In this document: positions 13,171-25,600 of the stretch, piece by piece
How the letters are laid out: each line of letters begins with the position of its first letter
Numbering within the stretch: the first letter of the stretch is position 1
Assembly (NCBI RefSeq): GCF_032854445.1
Contig: NC_088301.1
Span: 2,914,001-2,978,000, forward strand
DNA from: Liolophura sinensis
Taxonomy: Eukaryota; Mollusca; Polyplacophora; Chitonida; Chitonidae
Direction: 5' to 3'
Length of the DNA stretch: 64,000 nucleotides
The notes under the pieces: generated by a model
What the model was told of the DNA's origin: nothing
Databases searched by the model: none
Seen by the model: the letters and a program-made list of their open reading frames with translations, nothing else
Position numbers and translations under genes: made by a program

Positions 13171-13625
13171 AAAATCCTAGATTCCACTGTCCTCCGTGCC
13201 TTGGTGGCAATAAGCGCCAGTTATCCCTCGTGTGGCCGTCAAGATCGCCTTACATGAAGTTCGTAGGCAATGCCTTTTACCATTTTGAAATAAATATCCA
13301 CCCAATTTCAGATGTGGGTTAGTTAGTCAATACCTTGCCAGAGGCCGGTGGTTTATTTCAGGCACAACTTTCCTCACCGATGAAAATGATTGCCGCAATG
13401 TGAAGGGAAATTATACAGTGTTAAACATAAGAGTAAGTAAATATACTTTTTCAGCAAAATCTGTCAGTTTATTGTTTCTGTGTGGCAGTCCAAAAACACA
13501 CAGCACTACTGATGCCTAGGCAAGATGGTGGACATCCTTGGTTATTTGTGACGTGCAAAGATTTGTGGTGTTTACTGTATTACAATTTACATGTATTTTG
13601 TTTTGTTTGTTGTAGACATCACAGG
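13171..13625. other. upstream region and 5' UTR acceptor of the GPCR gene
   Basis: A T/G-rich tract ends in 'tgttgtag' at 13608-13615, ten bases before the ATG at 13626. This looks like a splice acceptor, so an untranslated first exon probably lies upstream. I could not locate that exon or a promoter. Confidence 0.45.
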
Positions 13626-13680
13626 ATGGAGATCGGTTTCAAGCTGTTTGTTGGACTGGGTTTTGTTTTGATTATTTGTG
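13626..13680 (+). CDS. GPCR exon 1 (signal peptide)
   Basis: Encodes residues 1-18, M-E-I-G-F-K followed by a hydrophobic run, then the donor G|GTAAGT (phase 1). The phase matches the acceptor at 19456. The assignment to this gene rests on phase, strand and the need for a signal peptide before the exposed N-terminal domain. Confidence 0.7.
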
Positions 13681-16600
13681 GTAAGTGTAATTGAGTACCT
13701 TGCAGATATAAAATAACAAAGGTATGGTGAGCGTTTTTTGAGTCTTGTTTATTTCTTGAAATAGCTTAACTTGTTCACCTTATCACTGCACAAAATTGGC
13801 TAAAAATGTGACTTATAGGAATTGTATTTTACACCACAACAGCTGACAATATTTTATTAATATAGGCCTGTAAATAACGCCTCGAAACAGATGTCATAAT
13901 CGATGAATGCACTTTTAACAGTTACACTAAATTGTGAGTGGAAAATTCCATTCTTGTGAAAGGCCTATCCTCAGAAAAGGCATGGGTAGTTTTAAGTGAA
14001 AGATTCTACGTCGAGGCGTAATACTATTTGACCTAACTGTTTTCTGTGAGGTCTTATGAATTCTGTAAGATCTTATCCAACAAATCAATTGAAGTTTTCT
14101 CCATGAATCATAACTGATGACTTACTGGTTGATACATCTTTTTGCCATGCTCAGTAGATAGCCTACATAAACCCTGGACAGGCGGTTCTGTCGCTAGTAC
14201 ACTTGTCATTTTGGTTCAGTCCCAGTATCAATGAAAATTATCCCTTATTTCCATTCCTCCCTGGCATGTTTGTCTACAGCTCCCCTATTTCCATCCCCCC
14301 CCCCCCCCCCCGCGCTGACATGTTGGTCTATAACTCCCCTATTTCCATTCCTCCCCTGGCATGTTGTGTTTACAACTCCCCTATTTCCATTCCTCCCCGG
14401 CATGTTGTTCTACAAATTCCCTATGCCCTTCCGCCGGATATATTGGTCTACACCTCCCCTGTTTCTATTCCTCCCTGACATGTTGGGTTTACAGCTCCCC
14501 TATTTCCATTCCACCCGTAATGTTGGTCTACAACTCCCCTATTCCCTTCCCGCCAAGTATATTGGCCTACAGCTCCCCTATTTTTATTCCTCCCTGGCAT
14601 GTTGATCTACAGCTCCCCTATTTCCATTCCTCCCTGGCATGTTTGTCTACAACTCCCCTATTTCCTTTCCTCCCTGGCATGTTTGTCTACAACTCCCCTA
14701 TTTCCATTCCTCCCTGGCATGTTTGTCTACAGCTCCCCTATTTCCATTCCTCCCTGGCATGTTTGTCTACAGCTCCCCTATTTCCATTCCCGCCGGGTAT
14801 ATTGGTCTACAGCTCCCCTATTTCCACCCCCCCCCCCCGCTGGCATGTTGGTCTATAACTCCCCTATTTCCACCCCCCCCGCTGGCATGTTTGTCTATAA
14901 CTCCCCTATTTCCATTCCCGACGGTATATTGGTCTACAACTCCCCTTTTTCCATTCCTGCCGGGTATATTGGTCCTACAGCTCCCCTATTTTCATCCCTC
15001 CATGGCATGTTTGTCTACAGCTCCCCTATTTCCATTCCCGCCGGGTATATTGGTCTACAGCTCCCCTATTTCCACCCCCCCCCCCCCCGCTGGCATGTTT
15101 GTCTATAACTCCCCTATTTCCATTCCCGCCGGGTATATTGGTCTACAACTCCCCTTTTTCCATTCCTGCCGGGTATATGGTCTACAGCTCCCCTATTTTC
15201 ATCCCTCCATGGCATGTTTGTCTACAGCTCCCCTATTTCCATTCCCGCCGGGTATATTGGTCTACAGCTCCCCTATTTCCACCCCCCCCCCCCCCCCGCT
15301 GGCATGTTGGTCTATAACTCCCCTATTTCCACCCCCCCCCCCCCGCTGGCATGTTTGTCTATAACTCCCTATTTCCATTCCCGCCGGGTATATTGGTCTA
15401 CAACTCCCCTTTTTCCATTCCTGCCGGGTATATTGGTCTACAGCTCCCCTATTTTCATCCCTCCATGGCATGTTTGTCTACAGCTCCCCTATTTCCATTC
15501 CCGCCGGGTATATTGGTCTACAGCTCCCCTATTTCCACCCCCCCCCCCCCCCGCTGGCATGTTTGTCTATAACTCCCCTATTTCCATTCCCGCCGGGTAT
15601 ATTGGTCTACAACTCCCCTTTTTCCATTCCTGCCGGGTATATTGGTCTACAGCTCCCCTATTTTCATCCCTCCATGGCATGTTTGTCTACAGCTCCCCTA
15701 TTTCCATTCCCGCCGGGTATATTGGTCTACAGCTCCCCTATTTCCACCCCCCCCGCTGGCATGTTGGTCTATAACTCCCCTATTTCCACCCCCCCCCCCC
15801 CCCCGCTGGCATGTTTGTCTATAACTCCCCTATTTCCATTCCCGCCGGATATTGGTCTACAACTCCCCTTTTTCCATTCCTGCCGGGTATATTGGTCTAC
15901 AGCTCCCCTATTTTCATCCCTCCATGGCATGTTTGTCTACAGCTCCCCTATTTCCATCCCCCCCCCCCGCTATCTTGGTCTACAACTCCCCTATTTCCAT
16001 TCCTGCCCGGTATATTGGTCTACAGCGCCCCTATTTCCATTCCTCCTTGGCATGTTTGTCTACAGCTCCCCTATTTCCCCAAACCCCCCCCACTCCCTAA
16101 AACTGGTCTACAACTCCCCTATTTCCATTCCTGTCGGGTATATTGGTCTACAGCTCCCCTATTTCCATTCCCCCCTGGCATGTTTGTCTACAGCTCCCCT
16201 ATTTCCATTCCCCTCTCCCTGGCATGTTGGTCTACAGCGCTCCTAAGATACTTTAAGTTCTTTCGGGATCAGTTGCCAATCGTCAGCATGACACTCACTG
16301 AGTCTGCCCTTAATGGCCAGCAGTTTACATTTAGGCACTTCAGTTTCAATCAGTATTAAGAGCTGGAACACGGCCAATATACTTATACTGCATGGCCAAT
16401 ATACTAATACTACATTCACCGCTGTTCCAGCAGGAAATACTGACCAAAGAACCGGAATTTTGTAACGCTGAAAAGAATAATATACGAGGCGAATGTATCT
16501 CTAAAACGCTTCCTCTTTCTGGACACATACTTGTTTTTTCAAATCACAAGCACGACACAATATATGTCCCAAAGCTCTTAAAAATCACTTAAGGAAACAG

Positions 16601-19600
16601 GCCCTTGGTATTATTTAAGGTTATCAGACTGCATCTGAGTGAAGTTTCACTCCGTATTCCATAACGTTTCACTTGTACACCGCAGAGTTGGTTTTCATGA
16701 CTGAAAGAGGTCGAAATGCTTTGAATAAACCACTGCCAATTGTTAAGTTATTGATTAACTTTCCCAAATGTTACTCCCACAGTTTAATCAGCAGAGCAAA
16801 CGGAGATCCAGTGTAAATGATTAGCCCACTCGGGCGATGTGGACAGCATATTGTTACCAGTCACTCGAGAACAAAGAAGTGAGGGACGTCATAAGATGAG
16901 CTCCCTAATAGGACCGAAATTTATTTAATGGGTTGTTACGTAAAGCAATTTTTAGGAATATTTCACCCATTGCGGTCAGCCTTATGGCTAGAAGAGCTGG
17001 TGTCTCCGGGGTAAACCAACGACCTTTGAAAATTTTTAACGAATTTTCTGACGCGGAACATTACTGTGATAATAGAAGGCTTATACGGCTAAAAAGATCT
17101 ATCCAAACAGAATACCAACATCGGGCAGGTTATATTCCTTAAATTATCGGGTTTGTTTAATATAAAGATGAGAAGTGAATTCAATTATGAAATTAACCAA
17201 ATCTGGAATTTTTAGGAAAAATTGAAGAAATAAAAATTTGCTCAAACACAGTCAGTCTCTAACACTTTGTTTGGTCAACAGGATGCTAACTAGTGTGGCG
17301 ATATCATAAATGAGACCTCCCAGGCTCCGACAAACACTCACGCCCATACGTTCTGCACACCGCATAATGTACATGCGCATAGAGTCTTGTAGAGACAGAA
17401 ATAACTGCTGTGACTTTTATTTGCTTCGGGTTGGAATACACATGACTGGCAGATCTATATGTATATATGTTATTTATTTACTTATTTGACTGGTGTTTTA
17501 CGCCGTGCTCAGAATTATTTCACTTACATTGTATACGACGGCGACCTGCATTATTCTGAGATGAAACTGGGCCACAAGTCCCACGACCATCCGCGGGCTG
17601 CTGACAGACATTCCTCCGTACGTATTTATGTATTTTATGATCTTCTTGAGAACCGACCATGGTTATTCATTTTTTTTTGAGCTTTCACACGTGAATACCT
17701 TCCCGAAACTATATATTCAATGGAGGAGAGTTTCTCCGAGGTCAGCTAGACTTTTTCGTCCTACTACCTGACCATGCTCGGATAACAAAAGCGGTTCATT
17801 ATTAATCGAATAAAAAACACCGACTGGTTGTAAAACGCTGGAGTGCTATTTTGCAAACAGGTTTGTGGTATGACAAGCCCCTCTGGCGATTGTGAAATGT
17901 TTGGCGCACGATACATGCGCGTGTACATGAATACATCTCTTACTTGCGTCAGACTGTCACGCTATAACTACTAACTCGATCTATCGAGCACAACGAACGT
18001 TCGATGAATACATCAAGGCAGGATCTATTTAGTGGTCCGACAGACTGTATCGCATCCCTTGCAAGTACCCAACGCAGCAATGACACGGGAATCCACTCTG
18101 TGAAAAATCGACTTTCCGAAGTGAATTCCGAGGTGGAACTCGAGCAGCTAACACCTCACCGGAACAGTGAATGACTGGCTTTACCCTTTCAAGGGTTTTA
18201 TTTGATCTTTTTTTCTGCGATATGTTCAATATCCTGTGTTATTTGGTGGAAAATCGCGACGGGGGTGAAATCGCTCTTTGGTAGGTTTAACTTGTTCTGG
18301 GTGGTTTCCTTCACCTACATGTTAACGTTTGGCCTCACAGCGCCGAACCTACATCTGCCGGCTTTGATAAAGAAATAAAATACATATAAAATATCAAGGG
18401 GCCGAGGTACATTTGACCCGGAAGCATTACCTATGGCCAGCATGGACGTCGGAATTAATTTTTGTGCGGCGCTCGGCATTAAGTTTGTAATACTGGCCTC
18501 ATAAGTGAAAAATGTTGAATTCTTGGGCTCGTTGTTCAGAATTGTGTCAAGCTTAAGACAGAAATAAATACTTGTCCATCCTTAATCAAGTCAGCTTTAT
18601 ATCAGGCTATACTGTGAATACTCGCCCCAGGTTTAAAGTCCTATTTGCAAACACGTAGCCTAATATACAGACAGGGGCCTCCGTGGCTCAGTTGGTTAGC
18701 GAGCTAGCGCAGCGTAATGACCTAGGAGTCTCTCACCAATGCGGTCGCTGTAAGTTCAAGTCCAGCTCATGCTGGCTTCCTCTCCTCTCCTCTCACGCGG
18801 GAAGGTCCTCCAGCAACCTATGGATTGTCGTGGGTTCCCCACGGGCTCTGCCCGGTTTCCACCCACCATAATGCTGGCCGCCGTCGTATAAGTCTGAATG
18901 CTGAGTTACAGTCCGTCTGAATGCTGAGTTACATTTAGTATGAATGCTGAGTTATATTTAGTCGGAATGCTGAGTTACATTTCGTCTGAATACTGAGTTA
19001 CATTCAGTCTGAATGCTGAGTTACATTTCGTCTGAATGCTGAGTTACATTGCCCGATTTTGCAAATTACATAATTACACATATCAACTTGAAATAAGGAC
19101 ATGATCTGAGAATTCTGACCAATAATACAGTGCGTTGACCTGTTTGAACAAATTCATGGAAATGTTTTAACATCCGATTCAAATCAGAAAGCATCGAACT
19201 TTCACTGTAGGGTATTTTTTGATATGGTTGGTTCAAAAAGTAGGTGGTGTATGCAGGGGGTGGGGGCAAATTTACGTTGGGCCATTCACTACTAATTGCC
19301 CGGGACGCACTGCCATTCCCCCACCGCCATAGTTTTCTACGCGACTGTCATTCAACTCCATCACTAGTGAACATATGTCTAAAGGGGAATATTGCTTTAT
19401 TATTTACCAAGAAGTTGAAAAATATTTTAAGTCAGTTTTTTCTTACATTTTTAAAGGTACTTACAGAGGAGATGCTAACGTCACAGTGTCTGGTAACACG
19501 TCAGCGGAAACTGTTGAGGCTTCGTCCCCTGTGCCTCTGACAATGGACGACTTTGTGATAATGTCAACCACAGATTTTGTCACAATTCGTCGAACAACCA

Positions 19601-22600
19601 CTCTCAAATATAAGGGACGGTTTAACTCCTACTTGTGGTTTGTGGACGTCAACAACACCCGATATCTATACGTTCCGTACACTCGCCAACAGGTATCGAA
19701 ACAGCTGAATGACCAGCTGACAAACCATTCAGATGGCGAAAGTATTTGTGTAGATAAAATTTGTTTCAACAGAGAAGATGCGGAGAATGCCCTGGAAACA
19801 ATGAATGCCAGAGCGGAATATCGGCTGCTGCCTAATCTTATCCCTCAGTTCGCCATAGCAGTTGTCGTGTTCAGTGTTGTCATCGCTGTTGGTATAACTG
19901 GTAAGCGAGTTACAACTACATGCAGACGTACCGTAAATGAAGGCCTTAACAAATCAGTTACAACCTCCGTCGGGCACACAATCAGGATCTTGCGCAGATC
20001 TATAGTGAGCTTCTCAGTCAGATCTGCACTCAGATTCGCATCCAGGTCCCAGTCAGGTCTTTCGTCAGGTTTTCAGTTAAATCTCTAGTCACTTTCTCAG
20101 TTCGATCTTGAGTGAGAATGTCAATCGGATCTGTAGTCAGGTTGTCAGTTAGATCTCCTAACTCAACCAGATCTTCAGTCAGGGTGCCAGTCAGATCCTT
20201 AGTCAGGTTTCCAGTTAGACCTCGTTACTGAGTTAGATATTCAGTTTCTCAGTCAGGGCCTCGCTAAGATTTCCGGTCGTCATTCCTGTGGGATCTCCGG
20301 TCAGGTGCAGTTAGATATTCACTCAGACAATGAATCGAGGTCTGAATCGGATTTCCAGTTAGGTCCTGAGTCAGATCTTCCATCATTCAAATATTCGCCC
20401 GGAGGCAGTCAGATTTTCCGTCAGGTTCATCGTTAGAACTCTAGTCCTCTATGGGGGGCAAACTAACATTTAATCCAAAATTACCGATATATATAGATAA
20501 ATTATCGATGTCATTAACATTTATCGATATTAATAAATATCTACCGATATCGAAAAATATTATACGAAAAATATTATATCTGTAAACAGTGTTTATTGTT
20601 GGTCTCAATGGAGATGACTCTTCCTTCTATGATGTTCAGGAAGACAGGCAGAGAAAACATATTTGTCTTTACAATGGCCGGCCTAGTATGATCAGCGATC
20701 GAAGAAGTAAGGTAGCAGAATCAGGGTCATCTGTCCTAGGTCGATGATTTGAAGCAGCAGACTGCGCAGTGCTTATGACAGACACACTTGTAAAAAATTT
20801 CATTTGTTTCACTTGGTTCTAACTAAAACATTACGTCAGGAAGGAGGAGTGATTAGCAGAAGACGAAGAAAGCGGAATTATCGAAAGGGATTAATAGTGG
20901 TATTTATCGATATTGCTAATTCATTTATTGAATATTGATAATTCATTTATTGATATCAGTAAATCATTTATCGATATCGATAGTTCTCGATGAAATGTTA
21001 GTTTGGCCCCTCATATTCCTCTGCTCACTCAGATATGCAGTCAGCTTCAAAATCAGATATCCATTTATATTCTCAGTATAATATAAAAATATTCAGAAAG
21101 GTTTTCAGAGTTGCATCTTCAGGTTTTCTCTCCGATTATCAGTCAGTTTCTCAGTTAAATCTTCATTCAGGATCTCAGTTACATCTTCAGTTAGATTCTC
21201 ATCAAGAAATTCATCCAGGTTCTGAGTCAGATATTAACTCATGTTCTCCGTTAGATTTTCAGTTAGGTCTTCTGTCAGGTTCTCACTCTAATATTCTGTC
21301 AGGTTCTCAGTTACAGGTTTACTCAGGTTTTCAGTCATATTTCCAATGGGGTTCTCACTTAGACTTTTTACTTACCCATATATTCTGACAGGTTCTCACT
21401 TTGATCTTCAGTCAACCTTTCAGTCATATAATCAGTCAAGTTCACAGTCACGCAGCAAAAACGTGGTTACAATCTACATTTCTCTCTACTGACTCTCACT
21501 ATAACGTATTGTTGCCATACGCAATAAAGATATACAGGCGTGAAACCTATTTGTAATCATGTCCTTCAAGTGAATTTTCCTTAAGTATACACCTACATTA
21601 TGAGCTTCCGTTCTTGGGAGAAATTACAGTTTAATTAAAATGATTATGATCATTGACGGAATATCTGTGTTATAAAGACTACGTTTAATGGAAAGGCGTC
21701 CTTATAACGGTTTTCTTTCTTCAGCCAACTTGCTCATAATCTCTGGCATTTTAACATCAAGTCATCTACGGAATTCCACTGGTGTACTGATATGCAGTCT
21801 CGCTATATCTGACGTACTGGTACTGTTATTTGCCCCCACAGCCCAGGTAAGCATGCATGTTTCAAGATAATGAATGAAAATAATTTTGTCAAGGTTGTCA
21901 CAAATCTATTTAGCTCAACCACGGTCTTTGTACTAGACTATATTAAATCTGTCATACAGACAAACGTTGTCTTTGTATTACACTGTGTTAAATCTATCAC
22001 GCAGACCATCACCGTCTTTGCACTACATTGCGTTAAATCTGTCAGAAAGTCAAACACTGTCTTTGTTTTACGTTGTGTTAAAACTATAAGAAAGTCAAAC
22101 ACTGTCTTTCTTTTACATTGTGTTAAAACTATGAGAAAGTCTAACACCGTCTTTGTTTTACACCGCATTGTGTGACAGAATGTTAAGCAATGACCTGGTC
22201 TTACACTTATGCACGTATAACCACTGTTAATGTCCCAAGATATAGTAAACCCAGGCACTGAATTTCCTTTGCATTACAGGTGATGGTCAAATTCTTTTCG
22301 AACTACAACATTTGGAATCTTGAATTCTGCAGAACTCTTTACTACATCAAAAACTTCTCCATTGTCATTTCTAGTTATAACATGGCCGCCATGTCAGTTG
22401 AAAGGTGAGTGTACTGGCATAAGCTTTTCTTTGTCACACCGAGTGCATAGCAGTGTGGTTTTAAAACTAGTTGCACAGAGGATTTGCTTCATGTGGACAA
22501 GGTTTTCTCCTTGGTTTTGAAAGTATTATAAATAGGGATGGCCACTAGGCAAAGATCAGTTCTGAAAAGGAAAGCGACTGTGTCTCATAGCAAGAGGGGA

Positions 22601-25600
22601 TAATCGCCACCATGCCACATCTGAAAATAATCAACTTGTGAAATAATATAAATTATAGGAGCGTGTTGAGATGGTATATGGCGCCATGTTTCGTCAAAAA
22701 GATCAATATTTTCACGAACCCACAGAGTGAGTGGAAAAGTTCGTCTTCGAACGAAATATCAGGCTTTATACCTACGTAACATGATGATTTAACAAACTTT
22801 TCACGATGAGGAGCACTACCGGCAACTTTTCTTGAATTAATACCGGTACTTCATGCAACGTACGTGGTTTTATTCATGGGCCCATTGCCGCTGTACAGCT
22901 GAAGTCGACGTCACGACTCATGTACGATGAAAAGAACAACACAGGGCCCAGCTCAGGATATTGGTCAGTTGAGCTGAGAGAAAATATGTGCCTTATGTGA
23001 ACTGCTAGATAGTCATTTTTGATTAAATTTGCAAGGGTGTGAAATTTAAATGTTTATGAAGCTGTGAAATATATCTAACGCTTGATGCTGAACTCGCCTT
23101 TTCAGCGAATGCGGTAAATTATCCAGGGTGGATTGACCAGTCAGATGCCTGGAATTTTCTCTGAATTATGAGGAAGGTTTTTTGATGGTTTGTAGAATAA
23201 AAAACAGAATGAGTTGTTCATATATCCTACATGTACAAGGACAACATCTTTACACTCTGTCAACAGAGTTATAATTCTTTTCTGAATCCACCAAGCCGCG
23301 AAACGACCCAGGAGCCTTTCACCAACGCGGTCGCTGTGAGTTCAAGTCCAGCCTATGCTGGCTTCCTGCTTGGTCGTACGTGGGAAAGCCTGCCAGCAAC
23401 CTGTGAATGGTTGTGTACTTCCCCCCAATTATGCCCGATTTCCTCCCACCATAATGCTGACCATAATTCGCATATGGGACAAGTCACAGATACTCTGGTA
23501 GTAAATGTGGCGTGTTAATTCGCTTATGTAACGTGACAAGTCACAGATACTCTGTTAGTAAATGTGGAGTGTTAATTCCTTATGGGACAAGTCACAGATA
23601 CTCTGGTAGTAAATGTGGAGTGTTAATTCGCTTATGGGACAAGTCACAGATACTCTGGTAGTAAATGTGGAGTGTTAATTCCTTATGGGACAAGTCACAG
23701 ATACTCTGGTAGTAAATGTGGAGTGTTAATTCCTTATGGAACAAGTCACAGATACTCTGGTAGTAAATGTGGAGTGTTAATTCGCTTATGGGACAAGTCA
23801 CAGATACTCTGGTAGTAAATGTGGAGTGTTATTGGAAGCGTGTGTGCAATAACGGAGTATCTGGGACAAATTTGATCTTGATTGTATTTCTTGTTTCCAG
23901 ATATTGCTTGGTTTTTCCTCCCTAGGTACATCGCAATTTGTCATCCACTGCGGGCAAAGTCGTACTGTACAGTGCAAAATGCTCGCAACGCCGTGATTGT
24001 GGTGTGGATAGTGGCCATGGCTACCTGTATTCCAGTGGTGTTTTTTGTGGTAAGGTATACACGAAATACTGGTGTTTGTCTTTGTTTGATTTAATGTTCC
24101 ACTCGATGTGATCACAAGTGCTCTGAACACTGGAAATTATCACGTGCAGTGTGGTCGTTTCTATGGTAGTAATAGGCGCCATTAAACGATGCTTAGATAC
24201 ATCTTTTGTCACATTCAGGCCATTGAACCATTAAGATTCCCTAACCTCCGCGATATCTCCTAACCTCTACGACATCTCCTAACTTCACGTTATTGACTTA
24301 CATGTACCTCTATAAAGTTAGCCCCACGACATTCACTTACCTGTACCTCCATTACACTGGCTCCACGATATACACTTACAATGTACCTCCATGACATTCC
24401 CTCCACGATATTCACTTAGATGTACCTCCATGACTTTCCGTCGACGATATGCGGTAACCTTCACGATATTCCTTAACCTCCGCGATTTTCGCTGATCTCC
24501 ATGGTTTTCCACCATGAGATCCATTTACCTCCACCAGAGGCTCTCAACGAGATTCCTGCACCTCCAAACTGTTCTCGCATATCCACGCTATTCGCTTACA
24601 TATAGCACCACGACATTTGCTTCACGATATTTACTTACTTCATCGATATTCCCCACACGACGTTCCCTCGGCAAAATTCCCTCGCTGATATTCCCTCCAC
24701 GATATTCCTTCCCCTCCTCGATATAACTCTTACCTTCACCATATTCCCCCATCTTCACGACATTCCTCCATGAGACTCCCTCACTTCTATGATATATTCT
24801 TCACTATTATCACAATTAACCCTCACCTTCCAAGTACCGAATCCCGTAGTTTCATATTTGTCCCTCTCCTTCACAAGTGTGCGTCTCCTTCACAATTGCC
24901 AATCATCTTTAAAAGTATCCCTCACCTCCACAAATATCTTTCATTTTCACAAATATCTCTAACCTTTACAAGTATACATGACCTTGAAGATATAACATTC
25001 ATTAGGTTCCTTTACATCCACGAAATCCCTTTAATCGCTCGTAAACCAGAAATGAATCAAACTCTCGATACCATGACCTCTGCAAGATCCTCTAAAGTGT
25101 AATAGATTTCCCGACCTGTGCGAGATTGCCTGATTTCTACGACATCCTCTGACATCCATGAGATCTCCTCACTTCCACAACAACCCCTGACATTCAGAAC
25201 AACCTGTGACCTCCACAACAGCCCTTTACCTCCACGAGATGCCCTTATCTATACGCGACCCCTGAACCTCATGCGATCCCCATCTCCACGACATTCCCTT
25301 ACCTTGATGAGATTCTCTGGCTTCCACAAGATTCCCTGACCTTCATCAGACCCCCTGATCTCATCGAGATCCTCTGATCTTCTCGAGATCACTTTAGCTC
25401 TTCGAGATATCCTGACCTCCAAGACATCCCCTGAATTCCACAAAATCCCATGGTTTTTACAAAATCCCTAACCTCTACGAGCTTCCACGATATTTTTTTT
25501 TTATCTCCATGAGATCCATTGACCTCTACGAGATCCACTGATGTCCATAGGATGACCGGCGTAAAACACCAGTCAAATGAAATAATTAAATCATCTCAAA

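Noticed and set aside
14203-16359. Several overlapping plus-strand open frames of 70-258 codons, proline-rich
   Set aside because: They lie in a 40-bp C-rich minisatellite open in all three frames, start at repeated ATGs within 'ggcatg', and sit inside a GPCR intron. No signal, domain or splice support.
21870-22258. Opposing frames of 101 and 106 codons after GPCR exon 3
   Set aside because: They are within a 45-bp tandem repeat in intron 3. The flanking GPCR exons splice in frame without them.
23467-23830. Evenly spaced direct repeats resembling a CRISPR array
   Set aside because: Whole ~52-bp units are repeated with no unique spacers, in a eukaryotic intron. It is a minisatellite.
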